A stretch of 64,000 nt of DNA from Jiangella muralis (lineage in GTDB: Bacteria; Actinomycetota; Actinomycetes; Jiangellales; Jiangellaceae). Positions 26,190 through 34,623 of this stretch are shown here, piece after piece. Both the position numbers and the translations under genes were made by a program. Within the stretch, counting starts at the first letter, position 1. The number at the start of each line of letters is the position of its first letter. The DNA lies in contig NZ_LFXL01000026.1 of assembly GCF_001270745.1 (NCBI RefSeq), positions 62,001-126,000 on the forward strand, given 5' to 3'. The notes under the pieces were generated by a model. It saw only the letters and a list, made by a program, of their open reading frames with translations, was not told the DNA's origin and did no database searches.

Positions 26190-27797
26190 ATGACGACGGG
26201 GATGGACACGCGTCCGCCGGTGGACAACCGGCCGCCGCCGCTGAACGGGCTGGAACTGGCCCGCTGGGCGTGGCGGCAGCTGACCTCCATGCGGGTGGCG
26301 CTGATCCTGCTGTTCCTGCTGGCCGTCGCCGCGATTCCGGGCTCGATCATCCCGCAGAGCGACGTCAACCCGCTCAACGTCCGCGACTTCCGCGCCCGCA
26401 ACCCCACGTTGTCGGAGTGGTACGACCGCATCGGCCTGTTCGACGTCTACTCCGCACCCTGGTTCGCCGCCATCTACCTCGCGCTCATGGTGTCGCTGGT
26501 CGGCTGCATCCTGCCGCGCCTGTGGCAGCACTGGAAGGCGGCCCGGGCGCAGCCGCCGAAGGCGCCGAGGCGGCTCACCCGGATGCCGGCGTACCGCAAG
26601 GTCGAGGTCGACGCGACTCCCGACGAGGTGCTCGCGGTGGCCCGCGCCGAGCTGCGGTCGCGGCGGTTCCGGCTGCGCCGTCCCGCGGAGGGCGAAGCCG
26701 ACTCCGTCGCGGCCGAGATCGGGCACCTGCGCGAGACCGGCAACCTGCTGTTCCACCTGTCCGTCGTGGTGGTGCTGCTGGCGGTCGCGCTGGGCGGGCT
26801 GTTCAGCTACCGGGCGACGGTGCTGGTGCCGGAGGGCGCGGGCTTCTCCAACCAGGTCATCCAGTTCGACAGCCTGTCCGCCGGCGCGCTGTTCGACACC
26901 GACGACCTGCCGCCGTTCTCCATGGACATCGACCAGTTCCGCATGGAGTTCGTCGAGGCCGGCAACCAGCTGGGCCAGCCGGCGGAGTACGAGGCGACGG
27001 TGACGGTGGTGCCCGAGCCGGGCGCCGCGCCCGAGACGCACACGATCCGCGTCAACGAGCCGCTGACCATCGACGGCACCTCGATCCACATCATCAATCC
27101 CGGCTACGCCCCCGCGTTCACCGTCCGGGCGGCCGACGGCGAGACGATCCTCGCCGAGGGCCCGGTGCCGTTCCTGCCCGAGGACACCAGCTTCACGTCC
27201 ACCGGCGTCGTCAAGGTCGAGGTGCCGCCGGAGTACGGCGACGACATCGGCATCCAGGGCAGCTTCCTGCCCACGGCCTACCTCGACCAGAACGGCCCGC
27301 GCTCGGTCTTCCCCGGCGCGCGCAACCCCGAGGTGTACCTCACCGCCTGGCACGGCGACCTCGGCCTCGACGACGGCCAGTCGCAGTCGGTGTACCGGCT
27401 GGACACCACCGACATGGAGCAGTACGAGGCCGACGGCGAACCGTTCCGGTCCCGCATGGCCGTCGGCGACACCGCCCAGCTGCCCGACGGCCGCTACATC
27501 ACCTTCGACGGCTACGTGACCTGGGTGAACCTGCAGGTCGGCCGCAACTCCGGGCGCGAGCTGGCGCTCGTCGGCGGTGTGCTCGCGGTGGTCGGGCTGA
27601 TGGGCTCGCTGTACGTGCGGCGGCGCCGGGCCTGGGTGCGTGCGAGCGTCGGAGCGGAGGGGCGTACCGTGGTCGAGGTTGCGGGGCTGCACCGGGCCGA
27701 GGGCTCGGCGGGCGACCGCCTCGTCGACGAGATCGGCGCCATCACTGATGGGCTGTTGCTGCGCCTCGGCGGCGCGGAAGGAAAACTGGAGGATTGA
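26190..27797 (+). CDS. resB: Cytochrome c biogenesis protein ResB (Ccs1)
   Basis: The 535-residue protein opens with the ResB signature (RWAWRQLTSMRVALILLFLLAVAAIPGSIIPQ), has three N-terminal helices, a large extracytoplasmic domain (about 220-445) and a final helix (LALVGGVLAVVGLMGSLYV). With CcsB it exports and attaches heme to apocytochrome c (System II). It lies 13 bases after ccdA and overlaps ccsB by one base. A cytoplasmic tail of about 60 residues follows the last helix. Confidence 0.94.
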   Translation: MTTGMDTRPPVDNRPPPLNGLELARWAWRQLTSMRVALILLFLLAVAAIPGSIIPQSDVNPLNVRDFRARNPTLSEWYDRIGLFDVYSAPWFAAIYLALMVSLVGCILPRLWQHWKAARAQPPKAPRRLTRMPAYRKVEVDATPDEVLAVARAELRSRRFRLRRPAEGEADSVAAEIGHLRETGNLLFHLSVVVVLLAVALGGLFSYRATVLVPEGAGFSNQVIQFDSLSAGALFDTDDLPPFSMDIDQFRMEFVEAGNQLGQPAEYEATVTVVPEPGAAPETHTIRVNEPLTIDGTSIHIINPGYAPAFTVRAADGETILAEGPVPFLPEDTSFTSTGVVKVEVPPEYGDDIGIQGSFLPTAYLDQNGPRSVFPGARNPEVYLTAWHGDLGLDDGQSQSVYRLDTTDMEQYEADGEPFRSRMAVGDTAQLPDGRYITFDGYVTWVNLQVGRNSGRELALVGGVLAVVGLMGSLYVRRRRAWVRASVGAEGRTVVEVAGLHRAEGSAGDRLVDEIGAITDGLLLRLGGAEGKLED

Positions 27798-28789
27798 TGG
27801 ACCTCGACACCGTCGCCGAGTGGAGCCGCTACGTCGTCGTCGTGGCCACGCTCGGGTACCTGGCCTCCTGGCTCGCCTACTGCGCCGAGGCCGGCATCCA
27901 CAGCCGTCGTCGTCGCGCGCTGGCCACGGCGGCCGCCCCCGAGCGCGAGCTGCTCGGCGTCACGTCGTCGGTCGCCGCTGACGCGCCCGCGCAGGCGCCG
28001 TCCGGGCCGTCCGGTCCCGGCGACGCCGAACTGGTGCAGCGCGCCGATCGTCTGGGCCGCATCGGCCTCGGGCTGTTCGGCCTGGCCACGCTGGCGCTCG
28101 CCGTCGGCGTCGTCATGCGCGGCCTGGGCACCGAACGGGCGCCCTGGGCGAACATGTACGAGTTCTCCATCACCGGCGCGCTGGTCGCCTCGATCGTCTT
28201 CCTCGTCCTCGCCCGCACCGTCGTCGGCCGCGTCGTCGCCGTCTGGGCGGTCCTGCTGATCTTCATGACCGTCGGGCTCGCCGCCACGTTCCTCTACGTG
28301 TCGCCCGGCCCGGTGCAGCCGGCGCTGCAGTCGTACTGGCTGGTCGTCCACGTCGGCTGCGCGGTCATCGCGTTCGGCCTGTTCACCGTCGGCGCCGTCG
28401 TCAGCGGCCTGCAGATCGTGTCCGAGCGGGCCGCCGACCGCGGCCGCACCACCGGCTTCGGCGCGTCCCTGCCCGACTCCGCCGCGCTCGACCGGCTCGG
28501 CTACCGGCTCACCGCCATCGCGTTCCCGATCTGGACGTTCGGCCCGCTCATCCTCGGCGCCATCTGGGCCGAGGTGTCGTGGGGCCGGTTCTGGGGCTGG
28601 GACCCCAAGGAGGTCTGGGCGCTGATCACCTGGCTGGCGTACGCGGCCTACCTGCACGCGCGCGCGACGGCCGGCTGGAAGGGCTCGAAGGCCTCGGTGG
28701 TCGCGCTCGTCGGATACGCCACCGTGCTGTTCAGCTACTTCGGCGTGAACATCCTCTTCAACGGCCTGCACTCGTACGGCGGTCTCTGA
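27797..28789 (+). CDS. ccsB: Cytochrome c biogenesis protein CcsB/CcsA (heme handling)
   Basis: The 330-residue membrane protein carries the tryptophan-rich heme motif WGRFWGWDPKEVWAL near residue 262, preceded and followed by conserved histidines (WLVVHVGCA, YLHARAT). It delivers heme with ResB. ATG at 27797 follows GGAGG; the TTG three bases upstream is less likely. The last 17 codons are duplicated downstream in a tandem repeat, but this copy is full length. Confidence 0.95.
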   Translation: MDLDTVAEWSRYVVVVATLGYLASWLAYCAEAGIHSRRRRALATAAAPERELLGVTSSVAADAPAQAPSGPSGPGDAELVQRADRLGRIGLGLFGLATLALAVGVVMRGLGTERAPWANMYEFSITGALVASIVFLVLARTVVGRVVAVWAVLLIFMTVGLAATFLYVSPGPVQPALQSYWLVVHVGCAVIAFGLFTVGAVVSGLQIVSERAADRGRTTGFGASLPDSAALDRLGYRLTAIAFPIWTFGPLILGAIWAEVSWGRFWGWDPKEVWALITWLAYAAYLHARATAGWKGSKASVVALVGYATVLFSYFGVNILFNGLHSYGGL

Positions 28790-28827
28790 CCGGCGAGGCC
28801 GTGGGCTGGGCTGTGCTGTCGTGGGGT

Positions 28828-28864
28828 GGTGACAGGGGCGTCAACTGTTGGCGCTGGCGTCACC
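28828..28864. terminator. Bidirectional hairpin, copy 1
   Basis: GGTGAC pairs with GTCACC at the base and GCGTCAAC with GTTGGCGC near the loop, with one G:T. It sits 38 bases past the ccsB stop. Confidence 0.7.
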
Positions 28865-29018
28865 TCGTCCAGCAGACAGTCGGGGGCGCGCATCGAAGCG
28901 GGCGCGGCTGACCGCTAGCGGGAGGCAACTTCGGCGTGAACATCCTCTTCAACGGCCTGCACTCGTGCGGCGGTTTCTGACCGGCGAGGCCGTGGGCCGG
29001 GCTGTGCTGTTGTGGGGT

Positions 29019-29055
29019 GGTGACAGGGGCGCCAACTGTTGGCGCTGGCGTCACC
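29019..29055. terminator. Bidirectional hairpin, copy 2
   Basis: Same stem as copy 1 with a restored perfect inner stem GCGCCAAC-T-GTTGGCGC. Confidence 0.7.
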
Positions 29056-29209
29056 TCGTCCAGCTGACAGTCGGGGGCGCGCATCGAAGCGGGCGTGGCC
29101 GACCGCTAGCGGGAGGCAACTTCGGCGTGAACATCCTCTTCAACGGCCTGCACTCGTGCGGCGGTCTCTGACCGGCGAGGCCGTGGGCCGGGCTGTGCTG
29201 TCGTGGGGT

Positions 29210-29246
29210 GGTGACTGGGGCGCCAACTGTTGGCGCTGGCGTCACC
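29210..29246. terminator. Bidirectional hairpin, copy 3
   Basis: GGTGAC/GTCACC outer stem and GCGCCAAC/GTTGGCGC inner stem. It lies 52 bases past the stop of the leftward PLDc_N gene, so it would terminate that transcript. Confidence 0.7.
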
Positions 29247-29297
29247 TCGTCCAGCAGACAGTCGGGGGGCGCGCATCGAAGCGGGCGTGGCCGGCCG

Positions 29298-29747
29298 CTA
29301 GCGGGAGTCGTCCTCGTCGTCGGTGTGCTGGCGGTCGTCCTCGCGCTTGCGGGCCTCGGCCTGACGGAGGCGCTCGGCCTCTTCGGCGGCGCGCTCCTCG
29401 GCCTCCTTCTCCCGCTGGGCCTCGGCCTCGCGGCGGCGGAGGTCGGCCTCCCACTGGTTCAGCATCTGCTCGTGCTTGGTGTCGATGTCGCGCAGGTGCC
29501 GCAGGAACTCGGGGTCGTCGTCGGGGGCGAGGGGACGCGGGGGCGGTCCCGAGGGCCGCTGCGGGCGGGCCCGCTCCTTACCGATGACCAGCCAGAGGAT
29601 CGGGCCGATCAGCGGGATGAGCACGACGATGGCCACCCACGCGACCCGGTTCAGGGACCGGAACCGGGTGGAGTCGGTCTGCAGGCAGTCGATCAGCGCG
29701 TACACGAGTAGCGCTATGGCGACCACGATTGGTAGTACCCGACCCAC
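29298..29747 (-). CDS. PLDc_N-domain membrane protein with coiled-coil tail
   Basis: The 149-residue protein has two N-terminal helices typical of the PLDc_N/phospholipase-D-nuclease N-terminal domain (VLPIVVAIALLVYALIDCLQTD and WVAIVVLIPLIGPILWLVIG). A Pro-rich stretch and a highly charged Glu/Arg/Ala coiled coil (about 95-140) follow. No phospholipase catalytic HKD motif is present. Its last codons lie in the end of the triplicated repeat. The role is unknown; such proteins are small membrane-associated proteins common in actinobacteria. Confidence 0.8.
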   Translation of the reverse strand: MGRVLPIVVAIALLVYALIDCLQTDSTRFRSLNRVAWVAIVVLIPLIGPILWLVIGKERARPQRPSGPPPRPLAPDDDPEFLRHLRDIDTKHEQMLNQWEADLRRREAEAQREKEAEERAAEEAERLRQAEARKREDDRQHTDDEDDSR

Positions 29748-30142
29748 CGTGCGACCTCCCCGGTCGAGCTGTGTTCCTTCCCACCAGCCTAGGTGGTGTG
29801 CCGGGCGCGACGCACCTCGGACCGGATTCCGCTTGTCGGAGCAAGCGTCAGCCGGTCCGGGCGCGGGTCAGGAGAAGAGACGACGGCGCGTGCGGTGGCC
29901 GGCGCGAAGGACGGCTGCCTGGCGCGCCTTCTCCGCCTCCCGACGCAGGTCGTCGATGCGGGTCTGGGCGTACTCCAAGCCGTACAACGTCACTCCCTGT
30001 GATGAAATTCAATCAGATCGAAGGCATTATCCCGCATTCTGCCTATGATTCTAAGTCACGGGGAGGTCACGGGGCCATCTCGAACCGGGTGATCCCCACC
30101 ACGTTGGCGGCGCGCTTCGGTGCGCTGCGAGGATGGAGCGCC
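29748..30142. other. Intergenic stretch between the PLDc_N and Lrp genes
   Basis: Apart from the small leftward frame annotated separately, no gene is supported. Bases 30000-30060 are distinctly AT-rich (for example TGATGAAATTCAATCAGATC and CTATGATTCTAAGTC) and probably hold promoters for the Lrp gene and for the small leftward ORF. Confidence 0.45.
29868..29987 (-). CDS. Candidate small basic protein (39 residues)
   Basis: A TTG start seven bases past AGGGAG opens a 39-residue frame beginning LYGLEYAQTRIDDLRREA and ending in a basic HRTRRRLFS tail. The middle is a plausible amphipathic helix. GTG at 29993 is an alternative that abuts the ribosome site. Similar tiny Glu/Arg-rich helical proteins are frequent in actinobacteria, but I cannot name a family. 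Support comes from ribosome-site spacing and helix-like composition only. Confidence 0.45.
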   Translation of the reverse strand: MYGLEYAQTRIDDLRREAEKARQAAVLRAGHRTRRRLFS

Positions 30143-30610
30143 ATGGACACCGTCGATGCGAGTCTTGTCGCGGCGTTACGGGCCAATGGCCGTGCGTCGT
30201 ACGCGGAACTGGGGCGGCTGGTGGGGCTGTCCGGGCCGAGCATCCAGGAGCGGGTGCGCCGGCTCGAGGACCGCGGCGTCATCACCGGCTACCGCGCCAC
30301 CGTCGAGCCGTCGGCGCTGGGCCTCGGGCTGACGGCGCTGATCGGGCTGGTGCTGTCCGACTCCGCCGGCCACGAGGAGGTCGGCGCCCGGCTGGAGGAC
30401 GTCGCGGAGGTCGAGGACTGCTGGTTCATCGCCGGCGACGAGGCGTACATGCTCAAGGTCCGCGTCGCCGACGTCGAAGGGCTGGAGCGGCTGCTGGGCC
30501 GCCTGGTCCGCATCGAGGGGGTCGCGCGCACCCGCACCACGCTGGTCATCTCGACGCGGTTCGAGGACCGCCAGGTCGAGCCGGCCACCTCGGAACTGGT
30601 CGGCAGCTGA
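30143..30610 (+). CDS. Lrp/AsnC-family transcriptional regulator
   Basis: The 155-residue protein has the N-terminal HTH (VDASLVAALRANGRASYAELGRLVGLSGPSIQERVRRLEDRGVITGYRA) and the C-terminal RAM ligand domain (EVEDCWFIAGDEAYMLKVRVADVEGLERLL). It is followed directly, with a one-base overlap, by a threonine dehydratase gene. This suggests amino-acid-responsive control of that catabolic enzyme. ATG at 30143 follows GGAG and gives the usual family length. Confidence 0.9.
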   Translation: MDTVDASLVAALRANGRASYAELGRLVGLSGPSIQERVRRLEDRGVITGYRATVEPSALGLGLTALIGLVLSDSAGHEEVGARLEDVAEVEDCWFIAGDEAYMLKVRVADVEGLERLLGRLVRIEGVARTRTTLVISTRFEDRQVEPATSELVGS

Positions 30611-31554
30611 TGGCCGCCCTGGTCGGTCTCGACGACGTCCGCGCGGCGGCCCGGCGGCTCGACGGTGTCGCCGTCCGCACGCCGCTGGTCCCGGCCGCGT
30701 GGGCCGGCGGTGACCTGTGGCTCAAGCCGGAGGGCCTGCAGGCCACCGGCGCGTTCAAGCTGCGCGGCGCGTTCAACGCCGTCGCCCTGCTCGACGACGA
30801 CGCCCGCGGGCGCGGTGTCGTCACGCACTCCAGCGGCAACCACGCGCAGGCGCTGGCCTGGGCCGCCCGCGAGCAGGGCATCGCCGCCACCGTCGTCATG
30901 CCCGACGCGGCCGCGCCGGTGAAGGTCGCCGCGACGCGGGCGCTCGGCGCCGAGGTCATCATGGTGCCGCCGCCGGAACGCGACAGCCGGGTCCGCGAGC
31001 TGATCGCCGAGCGCGGCCTGACCTTCGTCTCGCCGTTCGACGACGCCCGGGTCATCGCCGGGGGCGGCACGGTCGGCCTGGAGATCGCCACCGACCGCCC
31101 CGACGCCGGCACCGTCCTCGTCCCGGTGGGCGGCGGCGGGCTGATCTCGGGCATCGGCGTCGCGGTGAAGGCGCTGGCGCCCGGGACCCGCGTCGTCGGC
31201 GTCGAGCCGGAGCTGGCCGCCGACGCCCGCGACAGCCTGGCCCGCGGCGAACGCGTCGCCTGGGACCCGGCCGACACCTACCGGACCATCGCCGACGGCG
31301 TCCGGCTCCCCGTCATCGGCGAGCTGACCTGGGAGCACATCCGCCGCTACGTCGACGAGATCGTGACCGTCCCGGAGGACGCGATCCTGGCGGCGATGCG
31401 GCTGCTGGCGGTGCGCGGGCGGGTCGTGGCGGAGCCGACGGGCGCGCTGACGACCGCGGCCTTCCTGGCCGAGCCGGACCGGTTCGGCCGGACGGTGGCG
31501 GTGGTGTCCGGCGGCAACGCCGATCCCGCGCTGCTGGCCCGGGTGCTCAGCTGA
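30610..31554 (+). CDS. Threonine/serine dehydratase (PLP-dependent)
   Basis: The 314-residue fold-type II PLP enzyme deaminates threonine or serine to the 2-oxo acid. The PLP lysine lies in GAFKLRGA, the phosphate loop is VPVGGGGLISG, THSSGNHAQALAWAA binds substrate, and the end VVSGGNADPALL is typical. There is no C-terminal ACT regulatory domain, so it is the catabolic or serine-racemase-like type. The start codon overlaps the Lrp gene stop. It converges on the next gene with an 8-base overlap. Confidence 0.9.
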   Translation: MAALVGLDDVRAAARRLDGVAVRTPLVPAAWAGGDLWLKPEGLQATGAFKLRGAFNAVALLDDDARGRGVVTHSSGNHAQALAWAAREQGIAATVVMPDAAAPVKVAATRALGAEVIMVPPPERDSRVRELIAERGLTFVSPFDDARVIAGGGTVGLEIATDRPDAGTVLVPVGGGGLISGIGVAVKALAPGTRVVGVEPELAADARDSLARGERVAWDPADTYRTIADGVRLPVIGELTWEHIRRYVDEIVTVPEDAILAAMRLLAVRGRVVAEPTGALTTAAFLAEPDRFGRTVAVVSGGNADPALLARVLS

Positions 31555-32584
31555 GCGCCGGGATGACCTCGCGCTCGAACAGCTCGACGCCGCTGAGGTC
31601 GTAGGCGGCCTCCGGGAAGTAGCCGATGGCGTAGCGCATGCCCTTGTCCTGGTACTGCCTGATCGCGTCGGCGACCTGCTCAGGCGTGCCGGCGGTCGGG
31701 TTCTCGCGGTAGGGCCGCATTTTCTCGGCGACGACGTCGGGCGTCATGAACCGGCCGTAGATCTCCTCGACGCGGGCCAGCTTGGCGTCGACCTCGGCCT
31801 GGTCGGCGCCGATGACGACGTTGAAGTTCATCGAGCGGGTGATGGAGTCGTAGTCGGTGCCGAGGTCGCGGCAGTGCTGCGCCAGCATCTCGGACTTGTG
31901 CTGGAACACCTCGGGCGTGCCGCTGAAGTTCGTGTACGCCGTGTAGCTGCGCGAGCCGGTGTACTCCGGGCCGCGGGCGTGCTTGGCCGCGATGCGCAGC
32001 GTCACCTTCTCACCGCCGCCGGCAATCCACAGCGGGATGCCGTCCTCCTGCAGCGGCAGCGGCCGGCAGATCGCGCCGTCGACCTGGTAGTGCTCGCCGG
32101 CCAGCGTCGCGACGCCGTTCGTCCACGCCTGCCGCATGATGTCGACGCCCTCGTCGAGCATGGCCAGCCGGATGCCGGCGCGCGGGAAGCCGAACCCGTA
32201 GGCGCGCCACTCGTGCTCGTACCAGCCCGCGCCGATGCCCATCTCGACCCGTCCACCCGACACGACGTCGGCCGTCGCGGCGACCTTCGCCAGGTAGGCC
32301 GGGTTGCGGTAGGCCATGCAGGTGCACATCTGGCCCAGCCGCACCCGCTGCGTCGCCGCGCCGAACGCCGCCATCAGCGTCCACGCCTCGTGGGTGGCCT
32401 CCTCGGTCGGCACCGGGGTGGTGTGGAAGTGATCGTAGACCCAGATCGACTCCCACGGTCCCGCGTCGGCGTGCTGAGCGACGCGCAGCATCGTCTCCCA
32501 CTGGCTCTTGGGATCGATGTCGACGAGGTCCAGCCGCCAGCCCTGGGGGACGAAGAGTCCGAACTTCATGGGGGAAGAAGTCAT
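31547..32584 (-). CDS. Luciferase-like (LLM class) probable F420-dependent oxidoreductase
   Basis: The 345-residue TIM-barrel protein opens MKFGLFVPQGWRLDLVDIDP. It has ESIWVYDHFHT, LGQMCTCMAYRNPAYLAKVAATADVVSGGRVEMGIGAGWYEHEWRAYGF and PLWIAGGGEKVTLR, the standard luciferase-like monooxygenase blocks. Actinobacterial members of this class commonly use F420 rather than FMN; the cofactor is inferred. ATG at 32584 is chosen; ATG at 32569 would remove five residues. Substrate unknown. Confidence 0.85.
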   Translation of the reverse strand: MTSSPMKFGLFVPQGWRLDLVDIDPKSQWETMLRVAQHADAGPWESIWVYDHFHTTPVPTEEATHEAWTLMAAFGAATQRVRLGQMCTCMAYRNPAYLAKVAATADVVSGGRVEMGIGAGWYEHEWRAYGFGFPRAGIRLAMLDEGVDIMRQAWTNGVATLAGEHYQVDGAICRPLPLQEDGIPLWIAGGGEKVTLRIAAKHARGPEYTGSRSYTAYTNFSGTPEVFQHKSEMLAQHCRDLGTDYDSITRSMNFNVVIGADQAEVDAKLARVEEIYGRFMTPDVVAEKMRPYRENPTAGTPEQVADAIRQYQDKGMRYAIGYFPEAAYDLSGVELFEREVIPALS

Positions 32585-32656
32585 GGGGGTCACCGTAGGA
32601 CAAGACGGTGAACGTTCGGAGACGTGCCTCCGCTTTTCGCCGTCGGCCCGGCTGAC

Positions 32657-32671
32657 TAGGCTGCCACGATG
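32657..32671 (+). promoter_or_regulatory. -10 element giving a leaderless DUF3806 message
   Basis: TAGGCT (32657-32662) ends seven bases before the ATG at 32669. No ribosome site is visible, so the transcript probably begins at the start codon. Confidence 0.4.
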
Positions 32672-33076
32672 GCGGAGATCACCGACCTGAACGACGCGGA
32701 GCGGGCGTGGGTGTCCGAGATCCTGGCCGCGCTCGGCCGGGCCGACGGCGACATCGTCGCGCTGGGTGCGGCCTACGACGCCGCGTTGCGCGGCTGGACG
32801 TCGGTGTCCCCGGAGGAACGGCCCGACCCGAACGAGCTGATCAATCGGCTGGGCATCGGCTTCGGCGAGCACCTGCGGAAGCGGATCGGGCTGGCCTGGG
32901 TCATCGCGGCCGACGAGCACGGCACCGAGCTGGCGCTGCACGGGCAGCCCGGCGACGTCCTGCTGTATCCGGCGAACCTCGTGGCCAAGCGCTGGGTCGC
33001 CGGCCAGACCGGGGTCCTGCCCGAGCTGGCGGCCGCCCTCATTGAGCAGGTCGCGCGGCTCCGGGAGCAGACGTGA
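32669..33076 (+). CDS. DUF3806-domain protein
   Basis: The 135-residue protein matches the DUF3806 pattern: an N-terminal helical part (AERAWVSEILAALGRADGDIVALGAAYDAAL), the central LGIGFGEHLRKRIGLAWVIAADEHGTELALHGQPGDVLLYPANLVAKRWV and a C-terminal helix. Function is unknown; it is a soluble cytoplasmic protein by composition. It overlaps the following deaminase gene by four bases, so the two are likely cotranscribed. Confidence 0.75.
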   Translation: MAEITDLNDAERAWVSEILAALGRADGDIVALGAAYDAALRGWTSVSPEERPDPNELINRLGIGFGEHLRKRIGLAWVIAADEHGTELALHGQPGDVLLYPANLVAKRWVAGQTGVLPELAAALIEQVARLREQT

Positions 33077-33474
33077 ACGACGACGAGTTGATCGCCTCGG
33101 CCGCCGGGTACCTCAACCCCCGCCAGGTCGCCGACCGGCTGATCGGCGACGTCGCGTCGACGCTGGTGACCGACCGGGGCAACGCGTACCACGGCGTCTG
33201 CATCGACACCCCGTGCGGCACCGGGTTCTGTGCCGAGCACAGCGCGATCGCCGCGATGGTGACCGGCGGCGAGGAGCGCATCGCCGCCATCGTCGCGGTC
33301 TGGCGCGACGACGACGGCGCCCTGTACGTGCTGCCGCCGTGCGGGCGGTGCCGCGAGTTCGTCCGTCAGCTGCACCCCGGCAACCTCGACACCCGGGTCG
33401 TGCTGGGCCGGGACCGCGCGGCGCCGCTGCGGGAGCTGCTGCCGGCGCACGAGTGGCCCGCGCCGCTGGGCTGA
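33073..33474 (+). CDS. Cytidine-deaminase-like zinc enzyme
   Basis: The 133-residue protein has the CDA zinc signature GFCAEHSAIAAM (Cys ligand and proton-shuttle Glu) and PPCGRCREFVRQL (two Cys ligands). This is the Cys-type homotetrameric arrangement shared by cytidine deaminase and blasticidin-S deaminase. It lacks the N-terminal FPVGA block expected in housekeeping cytidine deaminase, so a resistance-type or divergent substrate is possible. Start GTG overlaps the DUF3806 stop. Confidence 0.82.
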   Translation: MNDDELIASAAGYLNPRQVADRLIGDVASTLVTDRGNAYHGVCIDTPCGTGFCAEHSAIAAMVTGGEERIAAIVAVWRDDDGALYVLPPCGRCREFVRQLHPGNLDTRVVLGRDRAAPLRELLPAHEWPAPLG

Positions 33475-33525
33475 GGCCGGAAAACCGGGTGCGGCCGCGG
33501 GGGCGCACCCGTACATTTGCGCCGC

Positions 33526-34012
33526 ATGGCGTCCCTGTACCCGCCGCTCGACGTCGAGGTCCGCACGCCCCGCCTGACGCTGGCCGGCGCGACGGACGAA
33601 CGGCTGGAGCAGCTGCTCCCCGTGGTGCGCGCCGGCGTCGTCGGGCCCGAGGAGGCGCCGTTCGACGACCCGATGTCGCTCTACGACGAGGGCCCCAGCC
33701 GCGAATGGCGCTGGATCCGCGGCATCTGGGCCGGTCGCGCCCGGGTGAGCCCGGAGTCCTGGCGGCTGCACTTCGTGGTGCTGGCCGACGGCGAGCCGGT
33801 CGGCATGCAGGACCTCATCGGCACCGGCTTCGACCGGCTCGGCACGGTCACGACGTTCTCCTGGCTCGGCCCGGAGCGCCGGGGGCGGGGTCTGGGCGCG
33901 GAGATGCGCGCCGCCGTCCTGCAGCTGGCGGCTCACCCGTGAGCGCTGGACCCGCCGCGACGACATCGAGCTGAACGGCGTGGCGGAGTGCCGGCCGGTG
34001 CTGGGCCTCTGA
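33526..34012 (+). pseudogene. GNAT acetyltransferase broken by an out-of-frame internal deletion
   Basis: The first frame (ATG at 33526) encodes the N-terminal part of a GNAT protein through the acetyl-CoA loop GPERRGRGLGAEMRAAVLQLA and then stops at 33942. The adjacent frame immediately continues as RLTRERWTRRDDIELNGVAECRPVLGL and stops at 34012, which reads like the normal C-terminal tail of the same family. The roughly 50 residues expected between the loop and the tail are missing. Loss of that segment with a frame change leaves no complete enzyme. Confidence 0.7.
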
Positions 34013-34085
34013 CGAGGGCCGATGAGTTTCCCGGCGCGTTCAGGTCACAGTCCAGCAGGCAGGAAACCACTGGAGGGGATCTGAC

Positions 34086-34607
34086 ATGTCCGACCATGAA
34101 CCGCATGCTGTGCTGGGGCCGTTCTCGTCTCCGGGCGCGCAGGCGACCCCGTGGGCGACGGCGTTGGCAGTGCTCGGTGAGGCGGAGGTGTTCTGGCTCT
34201 CCACGGTCCGCCCCGACGGGCGACCGCACGTGACGCCGTTGCTGGCGGCGTGGAGCCTGGGTGGCCTGTGCTTCACCACGGGCAGTCAGGAACGCAAGGC
34301 ACTCAACCTCGAGCACAACCCCCGCTGTGTGCTGACGACCGGCACGAACGCCTTGACCGGCGTGGACGTCGTCATCGAGGGTGTCGCATCGGTGGTGGAG
34401 GAGCTCTCGGAGCGCGAGCGGGCCGTCGCTGATTTCGAGCGGAAGTACGGCGCGCATCTGACCAGCCCCGAAGGTACCTGGTATGGATTGGGCGAGGCCG
34501 TCGTCGCCGGCGACGTCAGGCTGTATCGAGTCGCGCCGACGGCCGGATTCGCCTTCGGCAAGCTGCCGACGTCGAGCCAGACCCGCTACTCGTGGCCGAG
34601 CCGGTGA
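34086..34607 (+). CDS. Pyridoxamine 5'-phosphate oxidase-like split-barrel flavin/F420-binding protein
   Basis: The 173-residue protein has the split-barrel pattern AEVFWLSTVRPDGRPHVTPLLAAWSLGGLCFTTGSQERKALNLEHNPRCVLTTG, typical of PPOX-class proteins that bind FMN or F420. ATG follows GGAGGG with good spacing. It is probably an F420- or FMN-dependent reductase or a heme-binding relative; the cofactor cannot be assigned. The next gene, a serine hydrolase, begins 16 bases later and is likely cotranscribed. Confidence 0.8.
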   Translation: MSDHEPHAVLGPFSSPGAQATPWATALAVLGEAEVFWLSTVRPDGRPHVTPLLAAWSLGGLCFTTGSQERKALNLEHNPRCVLTTGTNALTGVDVVIEGVASVVEELSERERAVADFERKYGAHLTSPEGTWYGLGEAVVAGDVRLYRVAPTAGFAFGKLPTSSQTRYSWPSR

Positions 34608-34623
34608 TGATCTGATCAGGTCC

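Larger units (their letters stand above)
28739..29307. repeat. Tandem triplication (191-bp period) of the convergent ccsB/PLDc_N intergenic region
   Basis: Three head-to-tail copies start at 28739, 28930 and 29121, each opening TTCGGCGTGAACATCC. Copies 1 and 2 are 191 bases with few substitutions; copy 3 ends at GGGAG (29307) and has one extra G. Each unit runs from the last 17 codons of ccsB through the intergenic hairpin to the last codons and stop of the opposite-strand gene, joined through GCAAC. Only the outer copies belong to intact genes; the middle copy is a pair of gene ends without genes. Confidence 0.97.

Noticed and set aside
28860-29245. Several open frames inside the triplicated region
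   Set aside because: They repeat with the 191-bp unit, have no ribosome sites and are composed of copied gene ends.
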